From positions 1 to 64,000 of the forward strand of contig NZ_JAKGSC010000004.1 in the NCBI RefSeq assembly GCF_022478115.1: a stretch of 64,000 bases of DNA, written 5' to 3'. A program made the position numbers and the translations under genes. Source of the DNA: Tenacibaculum aquimarinum (GTDB lineage: Bacteria > Bacteroidota > Bacteroidia > Flavobacteriales > Flavobacteriaceae). The notes below the pieces were generated by a model. The model was not told the DNA's origin, did not search any database, and saw only the letters and a list, made by a program, of their open reading frames with translations. This document shows, one piece after another, positions 25,528 through 34,842 of this stretch. Numbering within the stretch: position 1 is the first letter of the stretch; every line of letters starts with the position of its first letter.

Positions 25528-27018
25528 TTATTTTAAAAAATTAATATCGATTGTTTTTAATGCTTCATTTTCTTTAGCTAAGTCGAACAAAGTTTCTTCA
25601 AAATCTGTTTTTACAGTTTTATCTGCGCCTTTTGAAATTAAATACTTCATAATTTCATCATTTTTAGCAGTCATAACTGCTTTTTGTAATGCAGTTAAAC
25701 CTTCATTATTTTTAGCGTTGATGTTAATTTTATAATTTTCTATATACTTTAACATTGCTAAACTTTGCTTTTCAACCGCTAAATGAAACAAGGTATTTCC
25801 GTTTTTTTGAGGCTTATCAACTTGTAATCCTTTAGCTTTTAAAAGGTTTACTTTTTGTTGAAATTCTTTTTCGTTTTTAGGATTGAAAGTATTGAATACA
25901 TAATGTCCTAAATTATTGCCTTTAGAATCAATTATTGAAACATCTGCACCTTTTTTTAATAAGAATTCTACAGTTTTAACGTTATTATTTAATGCTTTAG
26001 TTAAAGCAGATTGCCCATTTTTATTGGTGTGATTAATATTAGTAGTTTTTGAAGCTAATAACTTAATTACTTCAAAAGAATTACGAGAAACCGCATTTAA
26101 TAAAGCTGTATTTCCTTCTTTATCAGCTTGGTTTACATCAACTCCTTTGTTAATAAAGTAGTTTATAGTTGCTATATCTTTATTACTGTAAGCTAAATTG
26201 TGCAATGGCGTTTTACCTTCATTATTGGTAATATTTGGAGCAATTCCTAAACCTTCTAAATAATTAAAAAATTCTAAAGAATTATATCCACTTCTAGAGC
26301 CTAGCGTTGCAAATAGCATTGCGTTACCACCATTTTTGTTCAATGATTTATAAGGCAATCCTTTTTTTATCAGCAACTCAAGCATTTCTTTATTACCTTT
26401 TTGTGCAGTATAATTAAAGGCTCCGTTTCCATTTTTATCTGTAGTATTTATGTCTAAACCTTTATTGATAAAATAATCTGCAAGCGTAAAATCTTTTAAA
26501 TTTGGAATAATTAACAACAAAGCATCTGCACCTTTTGGAGTTTTATCTTTTACAACATTGGCTCCATGTTTTATTAAAACATCATAAAGCGCTGTATTTT
26601 TAACTCCTGCGGCAGCAGTAAAGTTTAAAATTGTATATCCTTTATCGTCAATAACATCTGTTTTTGCGCCGTTTGCTAATAAATATTTTACAATAGATAT
26701 ATTGTTTTTATAAGCTGCCCAAAAGATATACGTTCTTCCATCGTGTGTTAATTTATTAACGCTATTGCCATCTTTAGTTAACAAGTGTTTAATTACATTT
26801 TCGTTGGCGTTTTCCAATAAAGCGTATACAATTGCGTCAAAACCAGAACGATTAAGTTTTGTAGCACTGTTACCTTCTTTAATTTTTTGTTCAACTTGCT
26901 CAATAGTAGGATTCGTTTTCCAGAAACCTCTTTTCAAGAAAATGTTTGAATTTTGAGCTGTTACTATTGTACTTAAAAGTATAAGACTTAATAGTATGGT
27001 TAGTTTTAATGATTTCAT
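25528..27018 (-). CDS. Secreted ankyrin-repeat protein
   Basis: The 496-residue protein has a signal peptide (cleaved after about residue 21, VTAQ) followed by roughly a dozen ankyrin repeats of about 33 residues, with GxTxLxxA-type and LLxxGAxxxxx patterns from about 60 to the end. Ankyrin repeats bind other proteins; this one would sit in the periplasm. It lies in the haem-module operon, with 5 bases between its start and the DUF6607 gene and a 78-base structured gap after its stop. A scaffold role for the reductase or DUF2271 protein is inference. Confidence 0.92.
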   Translation of the reverse strand: MKSLKLTILLSLILLSTIVTAQNSNIFLKRGFWKTNPTIEQVEQKIKEGNSATKLNRSGFDAIVYALLENANENVIKHLLTKDGNSVNKLTHDGRTYIFWAAYKNNISIVKYLLANGAKTDVIDDKGYTILNFTAAAGVKNTALYDVLIKHGANVVKDKTPKGADALLLIIPNLKDFTLADYFINKGLDINTTDKNGNGAFNYTAQKGNKEMLELLIKKGLPYKSLNKNGGNAMLFATLGSRSGYNSLEFFNYLEGLGIAPNITNNEGKTPLHNLAYSNKDIATINYFINKGVDVNQADKEGNTALLNAVSRNSFEVIKLLASKTTNINHTNKNGQSALTKALNNNVKTVEFLLKKGADVSIIDSKGNNLGHYVFNTFNPKNEKEFQQKVNLLKAKGLQVDKPQKNGNTLFHLAVEKQSLAMLKYIENYKININAKNNEGLTALQKAVMTAKNDEIMKYLISKGADKTVKTDFEETLFDLAKENEALKTIDINFLK

Positions 27019-27023
27019 TTAAA

Positions 27024-27920
27024 TTATTTTTTTACAAATGATTCAATAACTTCACTAATTTCTGCTTCTGTTTCAATTTTATCAGAAAATAATTGCTTGA
27101 ATAATAGTTTGTTATCAACCTTTTTTTCTAAAGTAAGATCTTTGTTTCTTTCAAAAACTGAAGTCCATTTATTTCTTACTAATTGCCATTTTGATTCATT
27201 TTTTGTCCACCAATCTTTTGCAGCTTTACAACGAGCATCAGGTACTTTTACATACGTGTTGTAACCCTTTTCGTAAGCTAAAACAACATCTTTTTCGCCT
27301 TCTTTTCTAATGATTTTTTTATTGTCTTGATCGTGTAACCATCCGTAGTTTGTAATTTCATGGCGATTTCCTCTTTCAGTTACATTGTAATCGCTTCTTT
27401 TTGTATATTCTCTTCTTGGTAAAGGCGCATCTGTTGTGTTTTCCCAATAACTTTTCCCATCAACATGTACCCAAGTTCCAGAACCTTCGTAACGAGGACT
27501 GTCATCTACTTGATACACTTTTTGTGTCCATTGGTTTTTTACATCTGCTTTAGTTTTGTTCTTATAAAGCCAATTATTATCGCCATTAAACATATAGAAA
27601 TCACGATTTTGATACATCCAATCTTGTCTCCAGTGCTTTACAATATGTGGTTTTGCTGGGCTTCCAACTTGTAATAAATGTTGAATTGATATTTTATTAT
27701 TATCATCTTCTATTAATTGTGCCCATTCTAATCCTTTTGCAATCTTAGTTTTAGATGCTTTGTATAAAGAGTCTTTACTAGCGTTAAAAGTTTCTGCAAA
27801 GTTAAAAGTTACCTCAAAACATCCACACATTTCTTTTATTGCTTCTCTGTCTTTTTTCTTTTGTGCATTAACAGAAATTGTAATCAATAAGATTAATGTA
27901 CTAAAAATTAATTTTTTCAT
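27024..27920 (-). CDS. DUF6607 secreted protein
   Basis: The 298-residue protein has a signal peptide (about 1-19, ISVNAQ) and a DUF6607-type body rich in Trp and Tyr, with EMCGCFEVTFNFAETF at about 31-46 and HWRQDWMYQNRDFYMFNGDN near 117-136. The family is encoded beside haem uptake genes in Bacteroidota, but its activity is not known to me. It is the first gene of the four-gene minus-strand operon, divergent from the TonB receptor, with a -7 box at 27952-27959. Confidence 0.88.
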   Translation of the reverse strand: MKKLIFSTLILLITISVNAQKKKDREAIKEMCGCFEVTFNFAETFNASKDSLYKASKTKIAKGLEWAQLIEDDNNKISIQHLLQVGSPAKPHIVKHWRQDWMYQNRDFYMFNGDNNWLYKNKTKADVKNQWTQKVYQVDDSPRYEGSGTWVHVDGKSYWENTTDAPLPRREYTKRSDYNVTERGNRHEITNYGWLHDQDNKKIIRKEGEKDVVLAYEKGYNTYVKVPDARCKAAKDWWTKNESKWQLVRNKWTSVFERNKDLTLEKKVDNKLLFKQLFSDKIETEAEISEVIESFVKK

Positions 27921-27951
27921 TTTATGTTTTTTATTGTTTTAAAATTTTTGA

Positions 27952-27959
27952 CAAAAATA
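27952..27959 (-). promoter_or_regulatory. -7 box of the DUF6607-ankyrin-DUF2271-reductase operon
   Basis: The minus strand reads TATTTTTG (exact TAnnTTTG), 31 bases upstream of the start codon. A convincing -33 is missing. The candidate dyad at 27966-27988 lies just upstream. Confidence 0.5.
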
Positions 27960-27965
27960 TAACTT

Positions 27966-27988
27966 TTATTTAGATTGAATTAAAATAA
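27966..27988. promoter_or_regulatory. Candidate Fur-type operator between divergent haem genes
   Basis: The arms TTATTTAGATT and AATTAAAATAA match as an inverted repeat at 9 of 11 positions around a central G. The dyad covers the -33 TTG of the TonB receptor promoter and sits just upstream of the opposing operon promoter, a good place for iron-dependent repression of both. The DNA is AT-rich, so chance matches are possible. Confidence 0.35.
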
Positions 27989-28001
27989 GAATATATATTT
28001 G
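27975..28001 (+). promoter_or_regulatory. Promoter of the TonB receptor/HmuY genes
   Basis: TTG at 27975-27977 and the exact -7 box TATATTTG at 27994-28001 are 16 bases apart. The box ends 16 bases before the start codon, so the leader is short. Confidence 0.6.
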
Positions 28002-28017
28002 CCAAAAATTATTAAGA

Positions 28018-30087
28018 ATGTTTCTAAATAGAATAATTATACCAGTTGCCTTATTGTTTACTTCAGTTGCTTTTTCGCAAGAAGAAGTACAGCAAATAGA
28101 TTCAATAAAAAATAATAAACTAGATGAAGTAATAGTAACAGCAACAAGAACAGTGAGACAATTATCTTCTGTGCCAATGCCTGTAACTTTAATATCGAAA
28201 AAACAAATTCAGCAATCAGGATCGGTTCGTTTAAGTGATATTTTAATTGAACAAACGGGTATTACTACAGCTTCTGACTTTGGAGGATTTAATGGCGTGC
28301 AAATGCAAGGTTTAGATGCAGAATACACATTAATTCTAATTGATGGCGTTCCGTTAGTTGGTAAAAGAAGTGGAAATATTGATTTAGATAGAATAAGCGT
28401 TAATAATATAAAACAAATTGAAATTGTTAAGGGTCCGTCTTCTTCTTTATACGGATCGGACGCTATTGGAGGTGTTATAAATATAATTACAGAAAAGCCA
28501 AAACATGATGTTTTAAAGGGAGGTTTACAGTTTTTGGCTCGTGGTGGCGCAAAAAATGAGTTGGATATGAATGCTAATTTAGTTTATAAAAAAGATAAAC
28601 TTGGCATTAATGCAGGTATAAATACGAACTCTAGTGCTGGTTTTGATTTATCTCCACAAACAAGTTTTAAAACCACAAATGGACACGAAAACTTTACAGG
28701 TAATTTTAAAGTTTTATATGATTTTACTGACAAGCTTAAAACTACTGTTTCAACTCGTTTTTTTGAAGAAAATCAAGGCAATTTAACGGAGCAAAACAAC
28801 CAAAAAGATTGGAGTGTTAATGTTGATTTTAATCATAAAATATCAGATAAATGGAACTTAGATTACACGTTTTATGCAACTGATTTTAAAACAAAAAGTG
28901 AAACAGATGTTGAAGTTTCTACATTTAATCAAACATTAATAAGACCAGAAATAAGATCGCAATTTGCAATAGGAAAATTGAATGCAATTGTAGGTGTTGG
29001 TGCTTCTTTTGAAGAAGTAGATAGAAGCGATTTCTTAAAAAAAGAGAAGTTTGATTCTCAATATGTTTTTGGACAACTAGATTATAATCCAACTTCAAAA
29101 TTAAATGTAATAATTGGCGCTAGATTTGATAATCATAGTCAATATAAATCGGCATTTAGCCCAAAAATATCAACAAGATATGCTGTTAATAATTGGTTAG
29201 CAGCAAAAGCCTCTGTAGGTTATGGATTTAAAGCTCCAGATTTTCGTCAACTATATTTTAATTTCAGAAATACCGCAAGCGGATATGTTGTTTTTGGTAT
29301 AAAAACCTTGCATGAATTGTATGGTAATTTACCAGAAGTACAGCAATTTGATACAGATTTAAATCCAGAAAACTCTATTGGTTTTAACCTTGGATTTGAG
29401 TTGAAACCTATCAGTAATTTGGCAATAAATATCAATGTATTTAGAAATGATATTGAAGATTTAATAAACACTTTTGATACTCAAATAAATCCGTTGAATT
29501 TTAATTTACCAGCCGGAACACGAGTTTTTACTTACGAGAATAGAGATAGAGTTTATACGCAAGGAATAGAGTTGGATGCAAACTATATAATTGATGATAA
29601 TTTTAGGTTTATTGCTGGTTATCAGTTCTTAGAAGCAAAAGATAAAGAAGAAGAAGCTTTAATAAATAGTAATCAAATTTTTATTAGAAGAACGCCAACT
29701 TCACCCTCAGAAAAACTTACCATAGATAATTATTTTGGTTTGCCTAATAGATCTAAACACATGGCAAATGCAAAACTATACTATCAAAATTTTGAACATC
29801 GATTTACAGCAAATCTTAGAGCAATTTATAGAAGTAAATATGCACTTTATGACACTAATAATAGTCAAGGTATAATAGATGAATATGATGATTTTGTTTC
29901 AGGTAATATTACTCTAAATACTGCTATTGAAAAGAAACTATTTAGCTTATTAAAAGTACAATTTGGAGTTGATAATCTGTTAGATGAAAAAGGTGAATCT
30001 AATGCAACAAAACAAGCTTTTCTTAATAATGATGCTGCTTTGCAATTAGGAAGAACGTACTATGGAAGAATTCAATTCAATTTTTAA
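28018..30087 (+). CDS. TonB-dependent outer-membrane receptor (haem/iron type)
   Basis: The 689-residue protein has a signal peptide (about 1-20), a TonB-box region DEVIVTATR (about 37-45), a plug domain (about 55-160 with GVQMQGLDAEYTLILIDG and SLYGSDAIGGVINIIT), and a 22-strand barrel ending in an aromatic residue (QFNF). It imports a ligand across the outer membrane using TonB energy. The HmuY gene follows 43 bases later, which supports haem as ligand. Divergent operon genes encode the matching inner-membrane reductase. Confidence 0.95.
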   Translation: MFLNRIIIPVALLFTSVAFSQEEVQQIDSIKNNKLDEVIVTATRTVRQLSSVPMPVTLISKKQIQQSGSVRLSDILIEQTGITTASDFGGFNGVQMQGLDAEYTLILIDGVPLVGKRSGNIDLDRISVNNIKQIEIVKGPSSSLYGSDAIGGVINIITEKPKHDVLKGGLQFLARGGAKNELDMNANLVYKKDKLGINAGINTNSSAGFDLSPQTSFKTTNGHENFTGNFKVLYDFTDKLKTTVSTRFFEENQGNLTEQNNQKDWSVNVDFNHKISDKWNLDYTFYATDFKTKSETDVEVSTFNQTLIRPEIRSQFAIGKLNAIVGVGASFEEVDRSDFLKKEKFDSQYVFGQLDYNPTSKLNVIIGARFDNHSQYKSAFSPKISTRYAVNNWLAAKASVGYGFKAPDFRQLYFNFRNTASGYVVFGIKTLHELYGNLPEVQQFDTDLNPENSIGFNLGFELKPISNLAININVFRNDIEDLINTFDTQINPLNFNLPAGTRVFTYENRDRVYTQGIELDANYIIDDNFRFIAGYQFLEAKDKEEEALINSNQIFIRRTPTSPSEKLTIDNYFGLPNRSKHMANAKLYYQNFEHRFTANLRAIYRSKYALYDTNNSQGIIDEYDDFVSGNITLNTAIEKKLFSLLKVQFGVDNLLDEKGESNATKQAFLNNDAALQLGRTYYGRIQFNF

Positions 30088-30130
30088 AATAAATATTAAT
30101 CAAATAAGTAATAATTAAAATCAATTTAAA

Positions 30131-30754
30131 ATGAAAAAAATAATTTTAACATTAGCAGTAGTCTCTTCAATGATATTTACATCTTGTAGTGAGGATGATA
30201 CAACAGTTACAGAGGCAGTAGTTTTTAAAGAAGTAAAGAATTTACATGCTCCGCAAACTACAGATTACACTGTAAATCCACCTGCAACTGCTGGAGAATT
30301 TACAAAATTTAGCTTTAAAACTGGCGCTGTTGTTACTGATGATAGTTGGGATTTGGCATTTAGAGGTACAACTATTTTAGTAAATGGGGGTGTGGAAGTT
30401 GGTGGTTTAGTTGATGAACCAACAAGATCTGGAGACGCTTCTTTGGCTTTAGAAACTGGAACATTTGCCGATATTTCTATTGCACCTGTAGCTGCAAATT
30501 TTAAACAAGATGTAGCAGGAAGTTACGCTTTAGCGTCTGGAAGTGGAAGTGGTTGGTATACATATGCGGGAGCTCCAACACATGCAATTAACCCAATTGC
30601 AGGAAAAATAATTGTTGTAAAAACTATTGATGGTAATTATGCTAAAATGGAAATTTTAAGCTATTACAAAGACCAAGATGCAACAAGCGATTCTAGATAT
30701 TACACATTTAACTATGTATACAATCCTAATGTAGGAGATAAAGATTTTCAATAA
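30131..30754 (+). CDS. HmuY-family haem-binding lipoprotein
   Basis: The 207-residue lipoprotein has lipobox TSC (MIFTSCSEDD, Cys19) and the HmuY fold features: DSWDLAFRGTTILVNGG at about 76-92, later GWYTYAGAPTHAINPIAG, and the closing strands YYTFNYVYN. HmuY proteins hold haem at the outer membrane and pass it to a HmuR-type receptor, here encoded 43 bases upstream. The two genes form the plus-strand half of the haem module and end at a terminator. Confidence 0.9.
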   Translation: MKKIILTLAVVSSMIFTSCSEDDTTVTEAVVFKEVKNLHAPQTTDYTVNPPATAGEFTKFSFKTGAVVTDDSWDLAFRGTTILVNGGVEVGGLVDEPTRSGDASLALETGTFADISIAPVAANFKQDVAGSYALASGSGSGWYTYAGAPTHAINPIAGKIIVVKTIDGNYAKMEILSYYKDQDATSDSRYYTFNYVYNPNVGDKDFQ

Positions 30755-30795
30755 TCATCATAAGTTATTGAATTATATGTTTAATTTTAGTTATG

Positions 30796-30831
30796 AAAAG
30801 CTGCTCAGTTTAAAAACTGAGTGGCTTTTTT
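30796..30831 (+). terminator. Terminator after the HmuY gene
   Basis: The stem AAGCTGCTCAGTTT / AAACTGAGTGGCTT (two wobble pairs) is followed by a T-run. Confidence 0.8.
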
Positions 30832-30900
30832 ATTGTTTTGCGTTTTCTATAAAGTATAAGCTTAATTTATAAAAAATAAACTTCGGAATAATAATTAGCC

Positions 30901-30991
30901 AACAAGCAAGCTTAGCCCTGATTGAGCGGTTTGTTTAAGCTCGTTGAGAAACGAAACAGCGAGTAGCGAAAGCAGGAAATAGCTTCTAAAA
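30901..30991 (-). repeat. Dispersed intergenic repeat, copy R4, reaching into the uvrA stop
   Basis: Nearly identical to copy R3. Read on the minus strand, its first bases TTTTAGAAGC contain the last codon and TAG stop of uvrA (stop at 30986-30988). So the element abuts or supplies the uvrA 3' end. Confidence 0.88.
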
Positions 30992-33778
30992 AACTAATTT
31001 CTCTGCCAAATAAGGAGCAGTCAATGATTTTTTATTGCGTGCTAAATCTTCTGGAGTTCCTGCAAAAATAAGGTTTCCGCCATTTTTACCGCCTTCTAAA
31101 CCAAGATCTATAATGTAATCGGCGCACTTAATGAGTTCTATATTGTGCTCAATTACAATGATGGAATGTCCTTTGTCTATTAAGGCATTAAAGGATTTTA
31201 ACAACTTCTGAATATCATGAAAATGCAAACCTGTTGTAGGTTCGTCAAAAATAAATAACGCCTTGTCTTTGGTGTGTCCTTTTACCAAAAATGAAGCCAG
31301 TTTAATACGTTGCGCCTCGCCGCCAGAAAGTGTTGAGGAAGATTGCCCCAATTGTACATAACCCAAACCAACGTCTTGCAATGGTTTTAACTTATTGGCA
31401 ACTTTGGTGACTAAATTTTCTGAGAAAAAGGCAACAGCATCGTCAATAGTTAGATTTAAAATATCGTCAATAGATTTTCCATCGAATTTTACTTCTAATA
31501 CTTCTTTTTTAAAGCGTTTTCCGTTACAGGTTTCGCATTCTAAATGCACGTCTGCCATAAATTGCATTTCTATGGTAACTTCTCCTTCGCCTTTACAAAC
31601 CTCGCAACGACCGCCTTCTACATTAAAAGAAAAGTGTTTGGGTTTGTAGTTTCTAATTTTAGATAATTTCTGATTAGAATACAAGGCTCTAATGTCATCA
31701 TAAGCCTTTATATAAGTTACCGGATTGGAGCGCGAAGAACGCCCAATTGGATTTTGATCTATAAATTCTACGTGTTTTATACTTTCAAAACTTCCTTTTA
31801 CTTCTGTGTGCTGACCGATTTTATCTCCGTAACCAATTAGTTTTTTTTGCATTGACGGATATAAAATATTCTTTACCAACGTACTTTTTCCGCTTCCAGA
31901 AACTCCTGTAATTACTGTTAAAGTATTTAGTGGAAAAGAAACATCAATATTTTTTAAATTGTTTTCACGAGCGCCAATAATATCAATTGAATTGTTAGAA
32001 GTTCTACGTTTTGTTGGCACTTCAATTTTTAGTTCTTCGGATAAGTATTTTGCTGTTAAAGATTGCGATTTTAAAATGTCGTCAAAATTACCTTCCGCTA
32101 CAACATGACCTCCGTAAGTTCCTGCTTCTGGACCGATATCGATAATATAATCGGCTTCTTTCATAATATCTTCATCGTGTTCTACCACAATTACGGTGTT
32201 TCCTAAATCGCGTAAATCTTTTAAAACGCCAATTAATTTTTCGGTGTCTTTTGGATGTAAACCAATACTTGGTTCGTCTAAAATATACATAGAACCAACT
32301 AGCGAACTTCCTAAAGAAGTTGCTAAATTTATTCGCTGACTTTCTCCACCAGAAAGTGTGTTGGATGTTCTGTTAAGTGTTAAATAATTTAAACCAACGT
32401 CTTGTAAAAACTGTAATCTGTTGTTGATTTCAGTTAATAATCGTTTGGCAATTTTTTCTTCGTACTTATTGAATTTTACCGATTTAAAGAATGTTGCTAA
32501 TTCATCTAAAGGAAGTGAAACCAACTCAGAAATAACTTTTCCGCTTACTTGCACGTAGTTTGCTTCTTTTCGTAATCGTTTTCCGTTACAATCGGTACAT
32601 TTTGTTTTTCCGCGGTAGCGAGAAAGCATCACTCTATTCTGAATTTTATAACTTTTTTCTTCTAAAGCTTTAAAAAAATGATTGATTCCTTTAAATTTCT
32701 TTGTGCCTTCCCAAACGTGTTGTTTTTGTTTTTCAGAAAGTTCAAACCAAGGTCTGTGAATTGGAATATCGAATTCTTCAGCATTTAAAATTAAATCATC
32801 TTTAAAATGTCTGTAAGAATCTGTTTTAAAAGGAAAAATACAATCTTCATAAATAGATAAACCTGTGTTTGGAACTACCAAATCGGCGTCAATTCCAATT
32901 ACATTTCCGTAACCTTCGCATGTTGGACAAGCTCCATAAGGATTGTTAAAACTGAATAAATGTGTGTTTGGTTCTAAGAATGTAATTCCGTCTAACTCAA
33001 ACTTATTACTGAATTGCGTTGTGTCTTTTGTTTCTAAATTTTCGATAAAACAAAACCCTTTTCCTTCAAAAAAAGCAGTTTGAATTGCATCTGCCAATCT
33101 GTTAAAAAAATCTTCATCGTCTTTAATTACAATTCTATCAACAACTAAAAATAAGTCGTCGTTTTTATATTCATCTTGCGGAAAATCTTCAATTCTATAA
33201 ACTGTTTCCTTGTATTTTAAACGCGCATAACCTTGTTGTGTCAACACATTTAAGACCGATTTTATATCTCTATTTTCATTAATTTTAATAGGAGCAAGTA
33301 GCAATAATTTAGAACGGACTTCAATTTTTTTAACAAAATTTAGAACATCAGTAACGGTATGTTTTTTTACTTCTTTTCCAGAAATAGGAGAGATGGTTCT
33401 ACCAATTCTTGCGTATAATAATTTAATATAATCGTAAATTTCGGTAGAAGTTCCAACTGTAGAACGCGGATTTGTAGAGTTTACTTTTTGCTCAATAGCA
33501 ATTGCAGGTGCAATACCTTTAATATAATCTACCTTAGGTTTGTGTAATTTTCCTAAAAACTGGCGCGCATACGAACTTAAACTTTCTACATAACGCCTTT
33601 GTCCTTCTGCATACAAGGTGTCAAAAGCCAAAGAAGACTTTCCAGAACCAGATAAACCTGTAATTACAACTAGTTTATTTCTTGGTATAACAACATCAAT
33701 ATCTTTTAAATTGTGCAGTTTAGCACCTTTTATAATAATATTTTCTTTAGGATCTATGGTAGAAAGGTCTGTTTTCAT
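30986..33778 (-). CDS. uvrA: Excinuclease ABC subunit A
   Basis: The 930-residue protein has two ABC ATPase modules: Walker A GLSGSGKSSLAF (about 42-53) and GVSGSGKSTLV (second half), with LSGGESQR and LSGGEAQR signatures. Zinc-binding CxxC pairs are present (CPTCEGYG, CTDCNGKR, CEVCKGEGEV, CETCNGKR). This is the standard UvrA architecture that scans DNA for damage with UvrB. Length is normal. The stop codon lies within a dispersed repeat. A 27-base dyad (33780-33806) sits directly before the start codon. Confidence 0.98.
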   Translation of the reverse strand: MKTDLSTIDPKENIIIKGAKLHNLKDIDVVIPRNKLVVITGLSGSGKSSLAFDTLYAEGQRRYVESLSSYARQFLGKLHKPKVDYIKGIAPAIAIEQKVNSTNPRSTVGTSTEIYDYIKLLYARIGRTISPISGKEVKKHTVTDVLNFVKKIEVRSKLLLLAPIKINENRDIKSVLNVLTQQGYARLKYKETVYRIEDFPQDEYKNDDLFLVVDRIVIKDDEDFFNRLADAIQTAFFEGKGFCFIENLETKDTTQFSNKFELDGITFLEPNTHLFSFNNPYGACPTCEGYGNVIGIDADLVVPNTGLSIYEDCIFPFKTDSYRHFKDDLILNAEEFDIPIHRPWFELSEKQKQHVWEGTKKFKGINHFFKALEEKSYKIQNRVMLSRYRGKTKCTDCNGKRLRKEANYVQVSGKVISELVSLPLDELATFFKSVKFNKYEEKIAKRLLTEINNRLQFLQDVGLNYLTLNRTSNTLSGGESQRINLATSLGSSLVGSMYILDEPSIGLHPKDTEKLIGVLKDLRDLGNTVIVVEHDEDIMKEADYIIDIGPEAGTYGGHVVAEGNFDDILKSQSLTAKYLSEELKIEVPTKRRTSNNSIDIIGARENNLKNIDVSFPLNTLTVITGVSGSGKSTLVKNILYPSMQKKLIGYGDKIGQHTEVKGSFESIKHVEFIDQNPIGRSSRSNPVTYIKAYDDIRALYSNQKLSKIRNYKPKHFSFNVEGGRCEVCKGEGEVTIEMQFMADVHLECETCNGKRFKKEVLEVKFDGKSIDDILNLTIDDAVAFFSENLVTKVANKLKPLQDVGLGYVQLGQSSSTLSGGEAQRIKLASFLVKGHTKDKALFIFDEPTTGLHFHDIQKLLKSFNALIDKGHSIIVIEHNIELIKCADYIIDLGLEGGKNGGNLIFAGTPEDLARNKKSLTAPYLAEKLVF

Positions 33779-33779
33779 T

Positions 33780-33806
33780 CAGTAAAAATAAGCGCTAAAT
33801 TTACTG
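33780..33806. promoter_or_regulatory. Inverted repeat immediately upstream of uvrA
   Basis: CAGTAAA and TTTACTG (7-base perfect arms) enclose a 13-base spacer containing the palindrome AGCGCT. Its position right at the uvrA translation start suggests an operator or 5' hairpin; followed by T residues on the plus strand, it also looks like a terminator with no gene to end. Confidence 0.3.
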
Positions 33807-34050
33807 TTTTTTAGGCAGAAATCAGCTTGAGATTTACTATATTTTTATTCATTAAAATGCAGTGTTTTTATAGAAATATTAATATAAGTTTAAGAAAAGC
33901 GGAACAATATTTGCTTTTTAGAATAAAAAATTACATTTTTGTTGCTCATACTTAATCACTTAAATCTAAAAACGTATAGATAAAAAATTACTTTAAACAG
34001 TTATAACTAATAATAACCGAAAAGCAATCCGCTTTTTAAAAAGTAATTTT

Positions 34051-34635
34051 ATGCGTAGAGATGTAGCCCAAGACAGTACTTTAGTTAGTGAATATATTAA
34101 CGGAAATGAATTAGCATTAGAAACTTTAATTAAACGCCATAAACAACGTTTATATAGTTTTATATATAGTAAAATTCAGAATAGAGATATTACAGAAGAT
34201 ATTTTTCAAGACACATTTATAAAAGTGATAAGAACCTTAAAAAGAGGTAATTATAACGAGGAAGGTAAGTTTTTACCTTGGGTTATGAGAATTAGCCACA
34301 ACTTGGTTATCGATCATTTTAGAAAATCTAATAGAATGCCAAAGTTTAGAAATACCGACGAGTTTGATATTTTTTCGGTATTAAGTGATGGTGCTTTAAA
34401 TGCAGAAAAAAGAATGGTAAAAGAACAAATTTCTGCAGACGTTAGAGAGTTGATTGAAGAGTTGCCAGAAGAACAAAAAGAAGTTTTAAAAATGCGTATT
34501 TATAACGATATGAGTTTTAATGAAATATCAGAAAATACAGGCGTAAGTATAAATACAGCGTTAGGTAGAATGCGTTATGCGCTTATAAATTTGCGTAAGA
34601 TTATAGAAAAAAATAAAATTATTTTGGTAAGCTAA
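34051..34635 (+). CDS. ECF-type RNA polymerase sigma factor
   Basis: The 194-residue protein has sigma region 2 (about 22-95: RHKQRLYSFIYSKIQNRDITEDIFQDTF, then LPWVMRISHNLVIDHFRK) and region 4 (about 130-185: LPEEQKEVLKMRIYNDMSFNEIS with helix-turn-helix GVSINTALGRMRYAL). No anti-sigma factor gene is nearby; a 47-codon ORF follows 57 bases later. The gene is divergent from uvrA across a 272-base spacer without other genes. Confidence 0.95.
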   Translation: MRRDVAQDSTLVSEYINGNELALETLIKRHKQRLYSFIYSKIQNRDITEDIFQDTFIKVIRTLKRGNYNEEGKFLPWVMRISHNLVIDHFRKSNRMPKFRNTDEFDIFSVLSDGALNAEKRMVKEQISADVRELIEELPEEQKEVLKMRIYNDMSFNEISENTGVSINTALGRMRYALINLRKIIEKNKIILVS

Positions 34636-34692
34636 CAATAAAAGTAATTTTGTGTCGTTAATAAGTTAATAATCAATGATAAAACGACTTAT

Positions 34693-34836
34693 ATGATGCA
34701 ACTTTACACTGAAAAGTCATCTGATTTTCAGATGCAACCTAGCGAAGAAACAATTCAATTTTTGATTAACTTTTCTAAGTCATTAGAAATTATTAAAACC
34801 AAATCAAACTGTCTCATTGAATTGAATTTGAATTAA
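34693..34836 (+). CDS. Small protein, 47 residues, downstream of the sigma factor
   Basis: An ATG-ATG start opens a 47-codon frame (MMQLYTEKSSDF at the start, QPSEETIQFLINFSKSLE in the middle) ending in TAA just before a strong terminator. Its helical, acidic composition and its place between the sigma gene and the terminator argue for a real gene in the same transcript. Function is unknown; regulation of the sigma factor is a guess from position. Confidence 0.6.
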   Translation: MMQLYTEKSSDFQMQPSEETIQFLINFSKSLEIIKTKSNCLIELNLN

Positions 34837-34842
34837 GAGTGG

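Noticed and set aside
33780..33806. Calling the uvrA dyad an SOS box
   Set aside because: It does not match a LexA operator I know, and many Bacteroidota lack a classical LexA system.
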